Assembly (NCBI RefSeq): GCF_010726645.1
Contig: NZ_AP022563.1
Location: 3,968,001 to 4,032,000 of the forward strand
DNA length: 64,000 nucleotides
Direction: 5' to 3'
Source of the DNA: Mycolicibacterium duvalii
GTDB taxonomy: Bacteria > Actinomycetota > Actinomycetes > Mycobacteriales > Mycobacteriaceae
The translations under genes and the position numbers were made by a program. This document shows positions 34,032-41,923 of the stretch, one piece after another. The notes beneath the pieces are model-generated. The model was not told the origin of the DNA. It worked only from the letters and a program-made list of their open reading frames with translations, and made no database searches. How positions within the stretch are numbered: position 1 is the stretch's first letter; each line of letters opens with the position of its first letter.

Positions 34032-34734
34032 CGCACGCCACCCGCGCGCCGGCGTCGCCCGTGTCCAGGGTGGTCTGGTCCGGTGGCGGGTCGCCGTTGA
34101 TCTGCTGGTAGCGCTCCGGCGGGATGTTGGCGTAGTTGTCGGGCTTCTCGTGGATCATGATGGCCGTGCCGCCCTCGGCCAGCAGATCCTCGGCGGTGAA
34201 CGCGTCGGTGGTGGTGACGAGCATGCCTTCGCCGTCCTGCCGGATCTGCAGCGCCGACAGGTCCCCCTTGGCCGGGTGGCCCTCGTTGTCCCGGGCGCTG
34301 TGCAGATGGCCGCCCGCGGAACCGAAGTCGGTGGGCGCGCCTCCGGTCGGCGACACCGAGTCGGGCTCGCACTTGCCGACCGAGTGGATGTGCAGACCGT
34401 GGAAGCCCGGCGTCAGCCGGCCCTGCCCGGTGGTCTCGACGGTGACGGTGGCATAGCCGTCGCCGAACTGGATGTCGGCGGTGGCCACGGTGGTGCCCTC
34501 GGCATTGCGGATGTCGGCGCTCAACGTCTCTCCGCTACCGGCGGCGGTACCCCCGTGACCCGATCCGTGCTCGTCAGGCCCGGCTGTGGGCGACGGCGAC
34601 CCGGTCCAGATGGCCGGAGTGGTGCCCGGCGTATCGGACGGGACCTCCCCCGGGGGCGAGCAGGCGCTCAACACGAGTGCGGGCGCGGCGAACAGGGTGG
34701 CGGCGACAGTCCTACGCATGGGGGTCCTACGCAT
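34012..34734 (-). CDS. sodC: Cu,Zn superoxide dismutase lipoprotein
   Basis: Periplasmic superoxide dismutase anchored as a lipoprotein: signal RRTVAATLFAAPALVLSAC with lipobox LSAC. The copper and zinc ligands are in place: GLHIHSVGKCE, GGHLHS, NEGHPAKGDL and IMIHEKPDN, and the structural disulfide Cys is in RVACGVIGRG. 240 residues. A Ser/Thr/Pro/Gly spacer separates lipid anchor and enzyme. Start ATG 34734 lies 7 bases after a TAGGCT -10 box, so the transcript is probably leaderless; the ORF begins 6 codons earlier. Confidence 0.95.
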   Translation of the reverse strand: MRRTPMRRTVAATLFAAPALVLSACSPPGEVPSDTPGTTPAIWTGSPSPTAGPDEHGSGHGGTAAGSGETLSADIRNAEGTTVATADIQFGDGYATVTVETTGQGRLTPGFHGLHIHSVGKCEPDSVSPTGGAPTDFGSAGGHLHSARDNEGHPAKGDLSALQIRQDGEGMLVTTTDAFTAEDLLAEGGTAIMIHEKPDNYANIPPERYQQINGDPPPDQTTLDTGDAGARVACGVIGRG

Positions 34735-34741
34735 GAGCAAG

Positions 34742-34747
34742 AGCCTA
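34742..34747 (-). promoter_or_regulatory. -10 box for leaderless sodC mRNA
   Basis: TAGGCT on the minus strand, 7 bases upstream of ATG 34734 and inside the 3' end of virR, giving sodC a promoter independent of virR. Confidence 0.55.
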
Positions 34748-35200
34748 GCCAATGACCGCGACGATCACGCCCGGTGGTTGCTCCACCAGGGGCGGCACCC
34801 GGGGAGCGACCGGCGCTTCGAGCAGCCTGCCGATGTCCTCGGCGGCCTGCTGCTCGCCCGGCGCATCACTGAAGTACACCGTGGTCACGGTGGTTTCGGG
34901 CAGCGCCAGATTCCCGGTCTCGGCGACGGTCCACCCCTCGTCGCGCAACCGGTTGGCGGTCGCCTCCGCGGCGCCGGCAACCTCGGAGATGTTGAACACC
35001 CGCACCTCGGGCCGGGCCGGTTCGGCCGAGGTCGGCGTCGCTGAGGTGGTGGTGGTGGTCGTGGCCGCGACCGACGACTCCTCGTCGTCGGAGCCGCCGC
35101 CCAGCGACTGCAGCGCCACCAACAGGAAAACCACGCCGAGGAACAACAGGACCATCACCATGGCGCGCAGGGGCAGCCCTGAGGAATCTCGCTGGTTCAT
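34745..35200 (-). CDS. virR: VirR-like LytR_C-domain membrane protein (Rv0431)
   Basis: 151 residues. One N-terminal membrane helix (about 13-33, MVMVLLFLGVVFLLVALQSL) is followed by a Thr-rich linker and a LytR_C domain (about 65-135, VRVFNISEVAGAAEATANRLRDEGW). In M. tuberculosis the orthologue VirR controls extracellular vesicle release and cell-wall integrity and binds LytR-CpsA-Psr ligases. The symbol is assigned from family and position next to sodC. ATG 35200. The stop overlaps the sodC promoter region. Confidence 0.9.
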   Translation of the reverse strand: MNQRDSSGLPLRAMVMVLLFLGVVFLLVALQSLGGGSDDEESSVAATTTTTTSATPTSAEPARPEVRVFNISEVAGAAEATANRLRDEGWTVAETGNLALPETTVTTVYFSDAPGEQQAAEDIGRLLEAPVAPRVPPLVEQPPGVIVAVIG

Positions 35201-35253
35201 CGGCGCCTACTGTATCGACCTCGTCGGCCGGGCAGGAAAAGCTCGCGTACCGA

Positions 35254-35562
35254 TCAGGTCACATCGAAGCCGAGACGACGCGCGGCCCGCGCCTTCTGCC
35301 GGCTGGCCCGCAGCCTGCGCAGCCTCTTGACCAGCATCGGGTCGGCAGCCAGCGCCTCGGGGCGGTCCACCAGGGCATTGAGCACCTGGTAGTACCGGGT
35401 GGCCGACATCGAGAACAACTCCTTGATGGCGTCTTCCTTGGACCCCGCGTACTTCCACCATTGCCGCTCGAAGGCCAAGATGTCGTGCTCCCGACGGCTC
35501 AGGCCGTCGGCGGGTTCGGTGTCGTCCCCGGACTGCTCAGCCCGCGCGATGGCGCCGTCCAT
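35254..35562 (-). CDS. DUF3263 protein (Rv0430-like)
   Basis: 102 residues from ATG 35562. LSRREHDILAFERQWWKYAGSKEDAIKELFSMSATRYYQVLNALVDRPEAL is the DUF3263 core, which resembles a sigma-factor region 4 or helix-turn-helix segment. The C-terminus is strongly basic. Nucleic-acid binding is plausible but unproven. The ORF could begin at 35625; 35562 is preferred because of the conserved length and a GAAGGG box upstream. It diverges from def. Confidence 0.85.
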   Translation of the reverse strand: MDGAIARAEQSGDDTEPADGLSRREHDILAFERQWWKYAGSKEDAIKELFSMSATRYYQVLNALVDRPEALAADPMLVKRLRRLRASRQKARAARRLGFDVT

Positions 35563-35722
35563 ATCGCTGTTGGACCCTTCCGACAATTGAGAATGACATC
35601 CGTGTGGTTTTTCGCTGGTATTCAATCACGGCTCGGTCACAGGCGGGGCCGCGGATCGCCGCGCGTCGGCGGGAAAATCGGCCCGAAGATCCGCACGGAG
35701 AATCTCGCAGGGGGCGCGGCAT

Positions 35723-35728
35723 TAAGCT
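35723..35728 (+). promoter_or_regulatory. -10 box for leaderless def mRNA
   Basis: TAAGCT ends 8 bases before the ATG at 35737 in the 174-bp region between the divergent DUF3263 and def genes. Nothing else was recognised in that region. Confidence 0.5.
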
Positions 35729-35736
35729 GGCCCACC

Positions 35737-36330
35737 ATGGCCGTACGTCCGATCCGCATCGTGGGCGATCCCGTTCTGCACACCGCCACCGAGCCGGTGC
35801 CGGTCGCCGAGGACGGTTCGCTGCCCGCCGATGTCGCCGACCTCATCGCCGATCTCTACGACACGATGGACGCCGCCCACGGAGTTGGGCTGGCCGCCAA
35901 CCAGATCGGGGTGTCCCGGCGGGTCTTCGTCTACGACTGCGCCGACGCGCGGGGCAAGACCCTGCGTCGGCGCGGGGTCGTGGTCAACCCGGTACTGGAA
36001 ACGTCAGACGTTCCCGAAACCATGCCCGACCCCGAGGACGACGACGAGGGCTGCCTGTCGGTGCCCGGCGAGTCCTTCCCGACCGGACGCGCGTCGTGGG
36101 CGCGGGTGACCGGACTCGACGCCGACGGCGCACCGATCACCATCGAGGGCACCGATCTGTTCGCCCGGATGCTGCAACACGAAACCGGGCACCTCGACGG
36201 CTTCCTCTATCTGGACCGATTGATCGGCCGCAACGCCCGCAGCGCCAAGCGCGCCGTCAAATCCCACGGCTGGGGCGTACCCGGGCTGTCCTGGATGCCC
36301 GGCGAGGATCCCGATCCGTTCGGGCACTGA
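35737..36330 (+). CDS. def: Peptide deformylase
   Basis: Fe2+-dependent hydrolase that removes the N-formyl group from new proteins. All three active-site motifs are present: GVGLAANQIG (motif 1), EGCLSVPG (motif 2, metal Cys) and QHETGHLDG (motif 3, HExxH type). 197 residues, matching the mycobacterial form with its C-terminal extension. The ATG at 35737 lies close behind a TAAGCT box; upstream in-frame sequence is non-coding. A GNAT gene follows after 3 bases. Confidence 0.97.
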   Translation: MAVRPIRIVGDPVLHTATEPVPVAEDGSLPADVADLIADLYDTMDAAHGVGLAANQIGVSRRVFVYDCADARGKTLRRRGVVVNPVLETSDVPETMPDPEDDDEGCLSVPGESFPTGRASWARVTGLDADGAPITIEGTDLFARMLQHETGHLDGFLYLDRLIGRNARSAKRAVKSHGWGVPGLSWMPGEDPDPFGH

Positions 36331-36333
36331 GCC

Positions 36334-37230
36334 GTGCCCGCGATGCCGGAGGCCGGGGCCCGGGTCAGCCTGCGCTACCGGTTACCGCCGGGAGAGGTCC
36401 CACCGCTGACCGATGCGGTCGGCCGCCTCCTCGAGACCGCGCCGGCTGTCCTGGTACAGACCAGAAGTGGCGAGGTCGTCACGATCGACCCGGCCGACGT
36501 GGTGGCCGTGCGCGTGCTGCCCGAGGTGCCGGTGCGCACCGGCGCGATCCGCAACCTCGAGCACGCCGCAGCACTGGCCTGGCCCGGCACCGAGCAGCAG
36601 TGGGTCGACGGCTGGTTCCTGCGCCACGGCGGCGCCACCCGCCGCGCCAATTCCGCTGTGCCGCTGCGCTTCACCTCCCACAGTGAGATCGCTGCCGTGG
36701 CCCGATGGTATGCCGACCGTGGCCTCCCGGCCCTGATCTCCGCGCCGGACCGGCTCTTCCGGATCCCCGGCGGCGTCCCGACGGACGCCGAGAACCTGGT
36801 CATGGCAAGCGAAATCGGCACCGACACCGACGCTGCGGCCCCGATCGAGGTGTCTGCCGTGCCGGGTGACCGCTGGCTCGAGCTCTACCAGCGGGACGTG
36901 CCGATCGAGGTGCTGACCGCCGTCGTCGACGGTCAGGTCGGGTTCGGCTCGCTGGCCGATGCCGCGGTGGGCCGCGTCGCGCTGACCGAGGCTCCCGACG
37001 GGACGCGGTGGGCCGGCATCTCGGCGGTGCGGGTGGCCGAGTCCGCGCGCCGGCAAGGCTTGGCGCGAACGCTGTGCACCGGGCTGCTGGGCTGGGCGCG
37101 GCAACGCGGAGCAACACAGGCCTACGTGCAGGTGGTGGTCGAGAACACCGGCGCGCGCTCGCTCTACGAGTCGATGGGCTTCTGGGTGCACCATCGGTCG
37201 CGGTACGTGCGCGCCGACGCTCTACTGTGA
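36334..37230 (+). CDS. GNAT-family N-acetyltransferase (Rv0428c-like)
   Basis: 298 residues. The N-terminal 100 residues form a separate domain (VSLRYRLPPGEVPPLTDAVGRLLE ... SGEVVTIDPADVVAVRVLPE). The GNAT domain occupies the C-terminal half, with the acetyl-CoA loop in VAESARRQGLARTL and the closing QVVVENTGARSLYESMGFWVHHR. The acceptor is unknown. GTG 36334 follows def by 3 bases, and the stop overlaps the xthA start, so def-GNAT-xthA is an operon. Confidence 0.9.
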   Translation: MPAMPEAGARVSLRYRLPPGEVPPLTDAVGRLLETAPAVLVQTRSGEVVTIDPADVVAVRVLPEVPVRTGAIRNLEHAAALAWPGTEQQWVDGWFLRHGGATRRANSAVPLRFTSHSEIAAVARWYADRGLPALISAPDRLFRIPGGVPTDAENLVMASEIGTDTDAAAPIEVSAVPGDRWLELYQRDVPIEVLTAVVDGQVGFGSLADAAVGRVALTEAPDGTRWAGISAVRVAESARRQGLARTLCTGLLGWARQRGATQAYVQVVVENTGARSLYESMGFWVHHRSRYVRADALL

Positions 37231-38051
37231 AGTCCATGCGTCTGGCCACCTGGAACGTCAACTCCATCCGCGCGCGGGTGGACCGGGTCACCGACTGGCT
37301 GTCCCGCGCCGACGTCGACGTGCTGGCGATGCAGGAGACCAAGTGCTCCGACGACCAGTTCCCGACCATGCCGTTCGCCGCGCTGGGCTACGAGGTCGTG
37401 CACTGCGGCTTCAACCAGTGGAACGGGGTGGCCATCGCCTCGCGGGTCGGCATCGACGACGTCGCGGTGGGTTTCGACGGCCAGCCGACCTGGAGTGACA
37501 AACCCGACGCCGAAGCCGCCGCGGAAGCACGCGCGCTGGGTGCGACGTGCGACGGAGTGCGGGTGTGGAGCCTCTACGTCCCCAACGGGCGCACGGTCGA
37601 CTCACCGCACTACGCCTACAAGCTGGAATGGCTTGCCGCGCTCCGCAAGACAGCTTCCGACTGGCTCACGACGGACCCCGCGGCGCCGATCGCGCTGGTC
37701 GGCGACTGGAACATCGCCCCGACCGACGAGGACGTCTGGAGCGTGGAGTTCTACCGGCACAGCACCCACGTCACCCCACCCGAACGCGACGCGTTCGCGG
37801 CCATCGTCGAAGCCGGCTTCACCGACGTGGTCCGCCCGCACACGCCCGGCCCGGACGTGTTCACCTACTGGGACTACACGCAGTTGCGGTTCCCGAAGAA
37901 CCGCGGCATGCGCATCGATTTCATTCTCGGCTCACCGGCTCTGGCCGAGCGTGTCGAGCACGCCGAGATCGTCCGCGACGAACGCAAGACCGGCAAGAAC
38001 CGGGTGGGCAGTCCCAGCGACCACGCGCCCGTGCTGGTGACACTGCGGTAG
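37227..38051 (+). CDS. xthA: Exodeoxyribonuclease III
   Basis: AP endonuclease/3'-5' exonuclease of base-excision repair, 274 residues. LATWNVNSIRAR, MQETK, GDWNIAP and the terminal SDHAPV are the catalytic landmarks of the EEP superfamily, and the Tyr in SLYVPNG is conserved. GTG 37227 overlaps the upstream stop (GTGA) and is preferred; an in-frame ATG at 37236 is an alternative. Matches Rv0427c by sequence and order. Confidence 0.95.
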   Translation: MKSMRLATWNVNSIRARVDRVTDWLSRADVDVLAMQETKCSDDQFPTMPFAALGYEVVHCGFNQWNGVAIASRVGIDDVAVGFDGQPTWSDKPDAEAAAEARALGATCDGVRVWSLYVPNGRTVDSPHYAYKLEWLAALRKTASDWLTTDPAAPIALVGDWNIAPTDEDVWSVEFYRHSTHVTPPERDAFAAIVEAGFTDVVRPHTPGPDVFTYWDYTQLRFPKNRGMRIDFILGSPALAERVEHAEIVRDERKTGKNRVGSPSDHAPVLVTLR

Positions 38052-38084
38052 CGGTCTCCCCTTCACAGCGTTACCCGACTGCGC

Positions 38085-38090
38085 TAGCGT
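38085..38090 (+). promoter_or_regulatory. -10 box of thiC promoter
   Basis: TAGCGT, 14 bases upstream of the TPP aptamer; transcription would start about 38097. Confidence 0.55.
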
Positions 38091-38103
38091 GGCACCCGTC
38101 AAC

Positions 38104-38191
38104 CACGCGGGAGCGCGTACCGAGCGCGCTGAGAGGACGGGTAGGCCCGTCGACCGTACGAACCTGACCGGGTAATGCCGGCGTAGGGAGG
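38104..38191 (+). ncRNA. TPP riboswitch (THI element) of thiC
   Basis: The aptamer shows the invariant CTGAGAGG (38129-38136) and the P4/P5 region GAACCTGACCGGGTAATGCCGGCGTAGGGAGG. P1 is formed by the 5' CGCGGGAGC side and the 3' end. The final AGGGAGG (38185-38191) is also the thiC Shine-Dalgarno, so TPP binding would directly hide the ribosome binding site: translational repression. Confidence 0.97.
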
Positions 38192-38197
38192 ACCGAA

Positions 38198-39790
38198 ATG
38201 TCTGATGTCCGTGTCGCACCAGTTGTCACCACCGGCCCCATCGCGGGCAGCAGCAAGGTCTATGCCGGCGATTCGCGGGTCCCGTTCCGCCGCGTGCACC
38301 TCACCACCGGCGAGCACCTCGACCTGTACGACACGTCGGGGCCGTACACCGACGACACCGCCGTGATCGACCTGGAGGCGGGCCTGCCCCGCCGGCCCGT
38401 GGTGACCGACCGCGGCACCCAGCTGCAGCGCGCCCGCCGCGGCGAGATCACCGCGGAGATGGCCTTCATCGCCGAACGCGAAGGCGTGCCAGCAGAACTG
38501 GTTCGCGACGAGGTCGCCCGCGGCCGGGCGGTCATCCCGGCCAACCACCGCCACCCCGAGGCCGAACCGATGATCATCGGCAAGGCGTTCGCGGTGAAAG
38601 TCAATGCCAACATCGGCAATTCGGCGGTGTCGTCATCGATCGCCGAGGAAGTCGACAAGATGGTGTGGGCCACCCGATGGGGCGCCGACACCATCATGGA
38701 CCTGTCCACCGGTCGCGACATCCACACCACCAGGGAGTGGATTCTGCGCAACTCCCCCGTTCCGGTCGGCACCGTGCCGATCTACCAGGCGCTGGAGAAG
38801 ACCGACGGAGATCCGACCAAGCTGACCTGGGAGCTCTACCGCGACACCGTGATCGAACAGTGCGAGCAGGGTGTGGACTACATGACGGTGCACGCCGGGG
38901 TGCTGCTGCGCCACATCCCGCTGACCGTCGACCGCGTCACCGGCATCGTCTCCCGCGGCGGCTCGATCATGGCGGCCTGGTGTCTGGCCCATCACCAGGA
39001 GTCGTTCCTCTACACCCACTTCGAAGAGCTCTGCGACATCCTCGCCCGGTACGACGTCACCTTCTCGCTCGGCGACGGGCTGCGACCGGGGTCCATCGCC
39101 GACGCCAACGACGCCGCGCAGTTCGCCGAGCTGCGCACCCTCGGTGAGCTGACGACGATCGCGAAATCGCATGGCGTACAGGTGATGATCGAAGGACCCG
39201 GGCACGTGCCGATGCACAAGATCGTCGAGAACGTCCGGCTCGAGGAGGAGTGGTGTGACGAGGCGCCCTTCTACACCCTGGGTCCGCTGGCCACCGACAT
39301 CGCACCGGCCTACGACCACATCACCTCGGCGATCGGCGCCGCGATGATCGCCCAGGCCGGCACCGCGATGTTGTGCTACGTCACCCCGAAGGAACACCTC
39401 GGCCTGCCCAACCGCAAGGACGTCAAGGACGGCGTCATCGCCTACAAGATCGCCGCGCACGCAGCCGATCTCGCCAAGGGGCACCCCCGCGCGCAGCTCC
39501 GCGACGACGCGTTGTCGCGGGCGCGGTTCGAGTTCCGCTGGGAAGACCAGTTCAACCTGTCGCTGGACCCCGACACCGCCCGCGCGTACCACGACGAGAC
39601 CCTGCCCGCCGCGCCGGCGAAGACCGCGCATTTCTGCTCGATGTGCGGGCCGAAGTTCTGCTCGATGCGGATCAGCCACGAGGTGCGCGACACCTATCAG
39701 AACCAGGTCTACGAGCAGGGCATGGCCGACAAGGCCCGCGAGTTCGCCGAGCACGGCAACCGGGTGTACCTACCGGTCGTGACGCCGTGA
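38198..39790 (+). CDS. thiC: Phosphomethylpyrimidine synthase ThiC
   Basis: Radical-SAM enzyme that rearranges aminoimidazole ribotide to HMP-phosphate, the pyrimidine of thiamine. 530 residues. Conserved stretches include GKAFAVKVNANIGNSAVSSSI, EGPGHVPMHKI and ATDIAPAYDHITSAIG. The C-terminal CSMCGPKFC supplies the CX2CX4C cluster ligands. ATG 38198 sits 6 bases after the riboswitch-embedded ribosome binding site. The stop overlaps thiD. Confidence 0.98.
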   Translation: MSDVRVAPVVTTGPIAGSSKVYAGDSRVPFRRVHLTTGEHLDLYDTSGPYTDDTAVIDLEAGLPRRPVVTDRGTQLQRARRGEITAEMAFIAEREGVPAELVRDEVARGRAVIPANHRHPEAEPMIIGKAFAVKVNANIGNSAVSSSIAEEVDKMVWATRWGADTIMDLSTGRDIHTTREWILRNSPVPVGTVPIYQALEKTDGDPTKLTWELYRDTVIEQCEQGVDYMTVHAGVLLRHIPLTVDRVTGIVSRGGSIMAAWCLAHHQESFLYTHFEELCDILARYDVTFSLGDGLRPGSIADANDAAQFAELRTLGELTTIAKSHGVQVMIEGPGHVPMHKIVENVRLEEEWCDEAPFYTLGPLATDIAPAYDHITSAIGAAMIAQAGTAMLCYVTPKEHLGLPNRKDVKDGVIAYKIAAHAADLAKGHPRAQLRDDALSRARFEFRWEDQFNLSLDPDTARAYHDETLPAAPAKTAHFCSMCGPKFCSMRISHEVRDTYQNQVYEQGMADKAREFAEHGNRVYLPVVTP

Positions 39791-40626
39791 CCTATCTCCC
39801 GCTGTCACCGCCCGGCCGCACCCCGCTGCGGGTGATGACCATCGCGGGGTCGGACTCCGGTGGCGGTGCGGGCATCCAGGCCGACCTGCGCACCTTCGCC
39901 CTGCTCGGGGTGCACGGGCTGGTCGCGGTGACGGCCGTGACGGTGCAGAACTCGTTGGGTGTCAAAGGCTTCCACGAGATCCCGCTCGACGTGATCGCCG
40001 GGCAGATCGACGAGGTGGTCTCCGACATCGGGTTGCAGGCCGCCAAGACCGGCATGCTGGCGTCGGCGGAGATCATCGGCACCGTCGCCGACGCGTGGGA
40101 GCGTCAGGGCCTGCCCGGGCGGGTTCCGCTGGTGGTGGACCCGGTGTGCGCCTCGATGCACGGCGATCCGCTGCTGCACCCCAGCGCGCTGACCTCCTTG
40201 AAGGACCGGCTGTTTCCGCTGGCCACGCTGGTCACTCCCAACCTCGACGAGGTGCGTCTGCTCACCGGCATCGAGGTGGTCGACGACGACAGCCAGCGCG
40301 CGGCCGCGCGGGCGCTGCACGCCATGGGGCCGCGGTGGGCGCTGGTCAAGGGCGGGCACCTGCGCGCGTCGACGCACAGCCCGGACCTGCTGTTCGACGG
40401 CAACGACTTTCACGAGTTCGACTCCGTGCGCATCGACACCGGCCACGACCACGGTGCCGGCGACACGCTGGCGGCGGCGATCGCCAGCGCGCTGGCACAC
40501 GGTTACCCGGTCCCGGACGCGGTCGCGTTCGGAAAGCGCTGGGTGACCGAATGCCTGAAGGCGGCCTACCCGCTGGGTCAGGGCCACGGCCCGGTGTCGG
40601 CGCTGTTCCGGCTCGGCGAATGCTAG
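39787..40626 (+). CDS. thiD: Hydroxymethylpyrimidine/phosphomethylpyrimidine kinase ThiD
   Basis: Phosphorylates HMP and HMP-P for thiamine synthesis. 279 residues. TIAGSDSGGGAGIQADLRTF is the substrate-binding start, VDPVCASMHGD lies in the middle, and DTGHDHGAGDTLAAAIASAL holds the anion hole and catalytic Asp. GTG 39787 overlaps the thiC stop (GTGA). The same riboswitch therefore controls both steps. Confidence 0.97.
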   Translation: MTYLPLSPPGRTPLRVMTIAGSDSGGGAGIQADLRTFALLGVHGLVAVTAVTVQNSLGVKGFHEIPLDVIAGQIDEVVSDIGLQAAKTGMLASAEIIGTVADAWERQGLPGRVPLVVDPVCASMHGDPLLHPSALTSLKDRLFPLATLVTPNLDEVRLLTGIEVVDDDSQRAAARALHAMGPRWALVKGGHLRASTHSPDLLFDGNDFHEFDSVRIDTGHDHGAGDTLAAAIASALAHGYPVPDAVAFGKRWVTECLKAAYPLGQGHGPVSALFRLGEC

Positions 40627-41240
40627 CCGGACTCGACGACATCGCCGGCATCGCCCACGAACCCGACGGCACTCCGGTCGGCGTGGTGGCGCTGACCCAC
40701 GGCGCCGGCGGCAGCCGCGAATCGGCGATGCTCACGGCGCTGTGTGACCAGTGGGCGCGGCGCGGGTGGCTCGCGGTCCGCTACAACCTGCCCTACCGCC
40801 GGCGCCGACCGAAGGGCCCACCGTCCGGTTCGGCGGCCACCGACATGGCGGGCATCGTCGAGGCGGTCGCCACGGTGCGGGGCCTCGCCGCCGGGCCCGT
40901 CATCGCCGGCGGACACTCCTACGGCGGTCGGCTGACCTCGATGGCCGTCGCCGACGGCCTCGAGGTCGACGTGCTGACGCTGTTCTCCTATCCGCTGCAT
41001 CCGCCGGGCAAGCCGGAACGGTCCCGCACCGAGCACCTGCCTCGGATCGCCGTGCCGACGGTGTTCACCCACGGCACCTCCGATCCGTTCGGCACGATCG
41101 ACGAACTGCGCCCGGCGGTAGACCTGATCGCCGCGCCCACCCGGATCGTCGAGGTCACCGGCGCGCGCCACGATCTGGCCGCCAAGACGCTCGACGTCCC
41201 GGCGCTGGCCGTCGACGCCGCCCTGGACCTGCTGGGCTGA
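40620..41240 (+). CDS. Small alpha/beta hydrolase (Rv0421c-like, dienelactone hydrolase/Tex30 family)
   Basis: 206 residues. LTHGAGGSRESAM is the oxyanion-hole loop, GGHSYGGRL the nucleophile elbow (Ser), and ARHDLAAK near the end the likely catalytic His, with Asp in GTSDPFG. Substrate unknown. ATG 40620 overlaps the thiD stop by 7 bases, so the gene is tied to the thiamine operon by translation though not obviously by function. Confidence 0.88.
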   Translation: MLAGLDDIAGIAHEPDGTPVGVVALTHGAGGSRESAMLTALCDQWARRGWLAVRYNLPYRRRRPKGPPSGSAATDMAGIVEAVATVRGLAAGPVIAGGHSYGGRLTSMAVADGLEVDVLTLFSYPLHPPGKPERSRTEHLPRIAVPTVFTHGTSDPFGTIDELRPAVDLIAAPTRIVEVTGARHDLAAKTLDVPALAVDAALDLLG

Positions 41241-41242
41241 GT

Positions 41243-41248
41243 TATCGT
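41243..41248 (+). promoter_or_regulatory. -10 box for leaderless DUF4190-protein mRNA
   Basis: TATCGT directly after the hydrolase stop, six bases before GTG 41255. Confidence 0.5.
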
Positions 41249-41254
41249 CGCCGG

Positions 41255-41893
41255 GTGACCGCACCGCCACCGCCCCCGCTGCCGTACCAGTACGGCCCGG
41301 CGCCGGGCGGCCCTCCGCCGTACCGCCAGGCGCCCAGGACCAACTGGTGGGCGATCGTGTCGCTGGTCTTCGGCCTCATCGGCGGTGTGGTGATCAGCCT
41401 GGCCTGCGGCGTGGTGGGCCTGATCAAGAGCAAGGAGTACGGCCGCGGCCGGGGGATGGCGATCGCCGGGATCGTGCTCTCGGTGGTGTGGATGGTCGGT
41501 GTGGGCGTCGCCATCGTGATCTTCGGTGTGTTCGGGACGTCCACAGGCAACGTCACCGCCACCGACGTCGCCGAGGGCGACTGCCTGGCCGAGATCCCCG
41601 AGGGAGATCGGGTGCTGCGGGTGCAGACCGTCGACTGTGCGCAGCCGCACGCCGGTGAGGTTTTCGCGGTGCTGATGGTGCCCGACGGCGAGTTCCCCGG
41701 CGACGCGGCCATCGCCGCGTACTCCGAGAACTGCGCACCTGAGCTGGAGTCCTACGCGCCGTCGGCGGTCACCGACGACTCCGTGCAGCTCTACGTGCTC
41801 TACCCGACCGAAGAGACCTGGGCCGACGGCGACCGCGCAGTGACCTGCATCGCGACGACGGACCCGCCGCGGGCCGGGTCTCTCCGAGGCTGA
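41255..41893 (+). CDS. DUF4190 membrane protein with septum-formation-like extracellular domain (Rv0420c-like)
   Basis: 212 residues. A Pro/Tyr-rich cytosolic N-terminus (PPPPPLPYQYGPAPGG) precedes two membrane helices of the DUF4190 type (WAIVSLVFGLIGGVVISLACGVVGLI, then GMAIAGIVLSVVWMVGVGVAIVIFGVF). An outer domain of about 115 residues follows, with paired Cys (GDCLAE, VDCAQPHAGEVFAV, NCAPELE, VTCIA), as in septum-formation-family domains. Role unknown. Confidence 0.85.
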   Translation: MTAPPPPPLPYQYGPAPGGPPPYRQAPRTNWWAIVSLVFGLIGGVVISLACGVVGLIKSKEYGRGRGMAIAGIVLSVVWMVGVGVAIVIFGVFGTSTGNVTATDVAEGDCLAEIPEGDRVLRVQTVDCAQPHAGEVFAVLMVPDGEFPGDAAIAAYSENCAPELESYAPSAVTDDSVQLYVLYPTEETWADGDRAVTCIATTDPPRAGSLRG

Positions 41894-41911
41894 GTTTCCC
41901 CGGACCTCGGG

Positions 41912-41917
41912 TACCGT
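41912..41917 (+). promoter_or_regulatory. -10 box for leaderless monooxygenase mRNA
   Basis: TACCGT ends six bases before the ATG at 41924. Confidence 0.5.
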
Positions 41918-41923
41918 CTGGTC

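Noticed and set aside
35041..35058. Short GGT/GTG run as a microsatellite or phase-variable repeat
   Set aside because: It encodes the Thr-rich linker of VirR and is an imperfect run, so phase variation is not supported.
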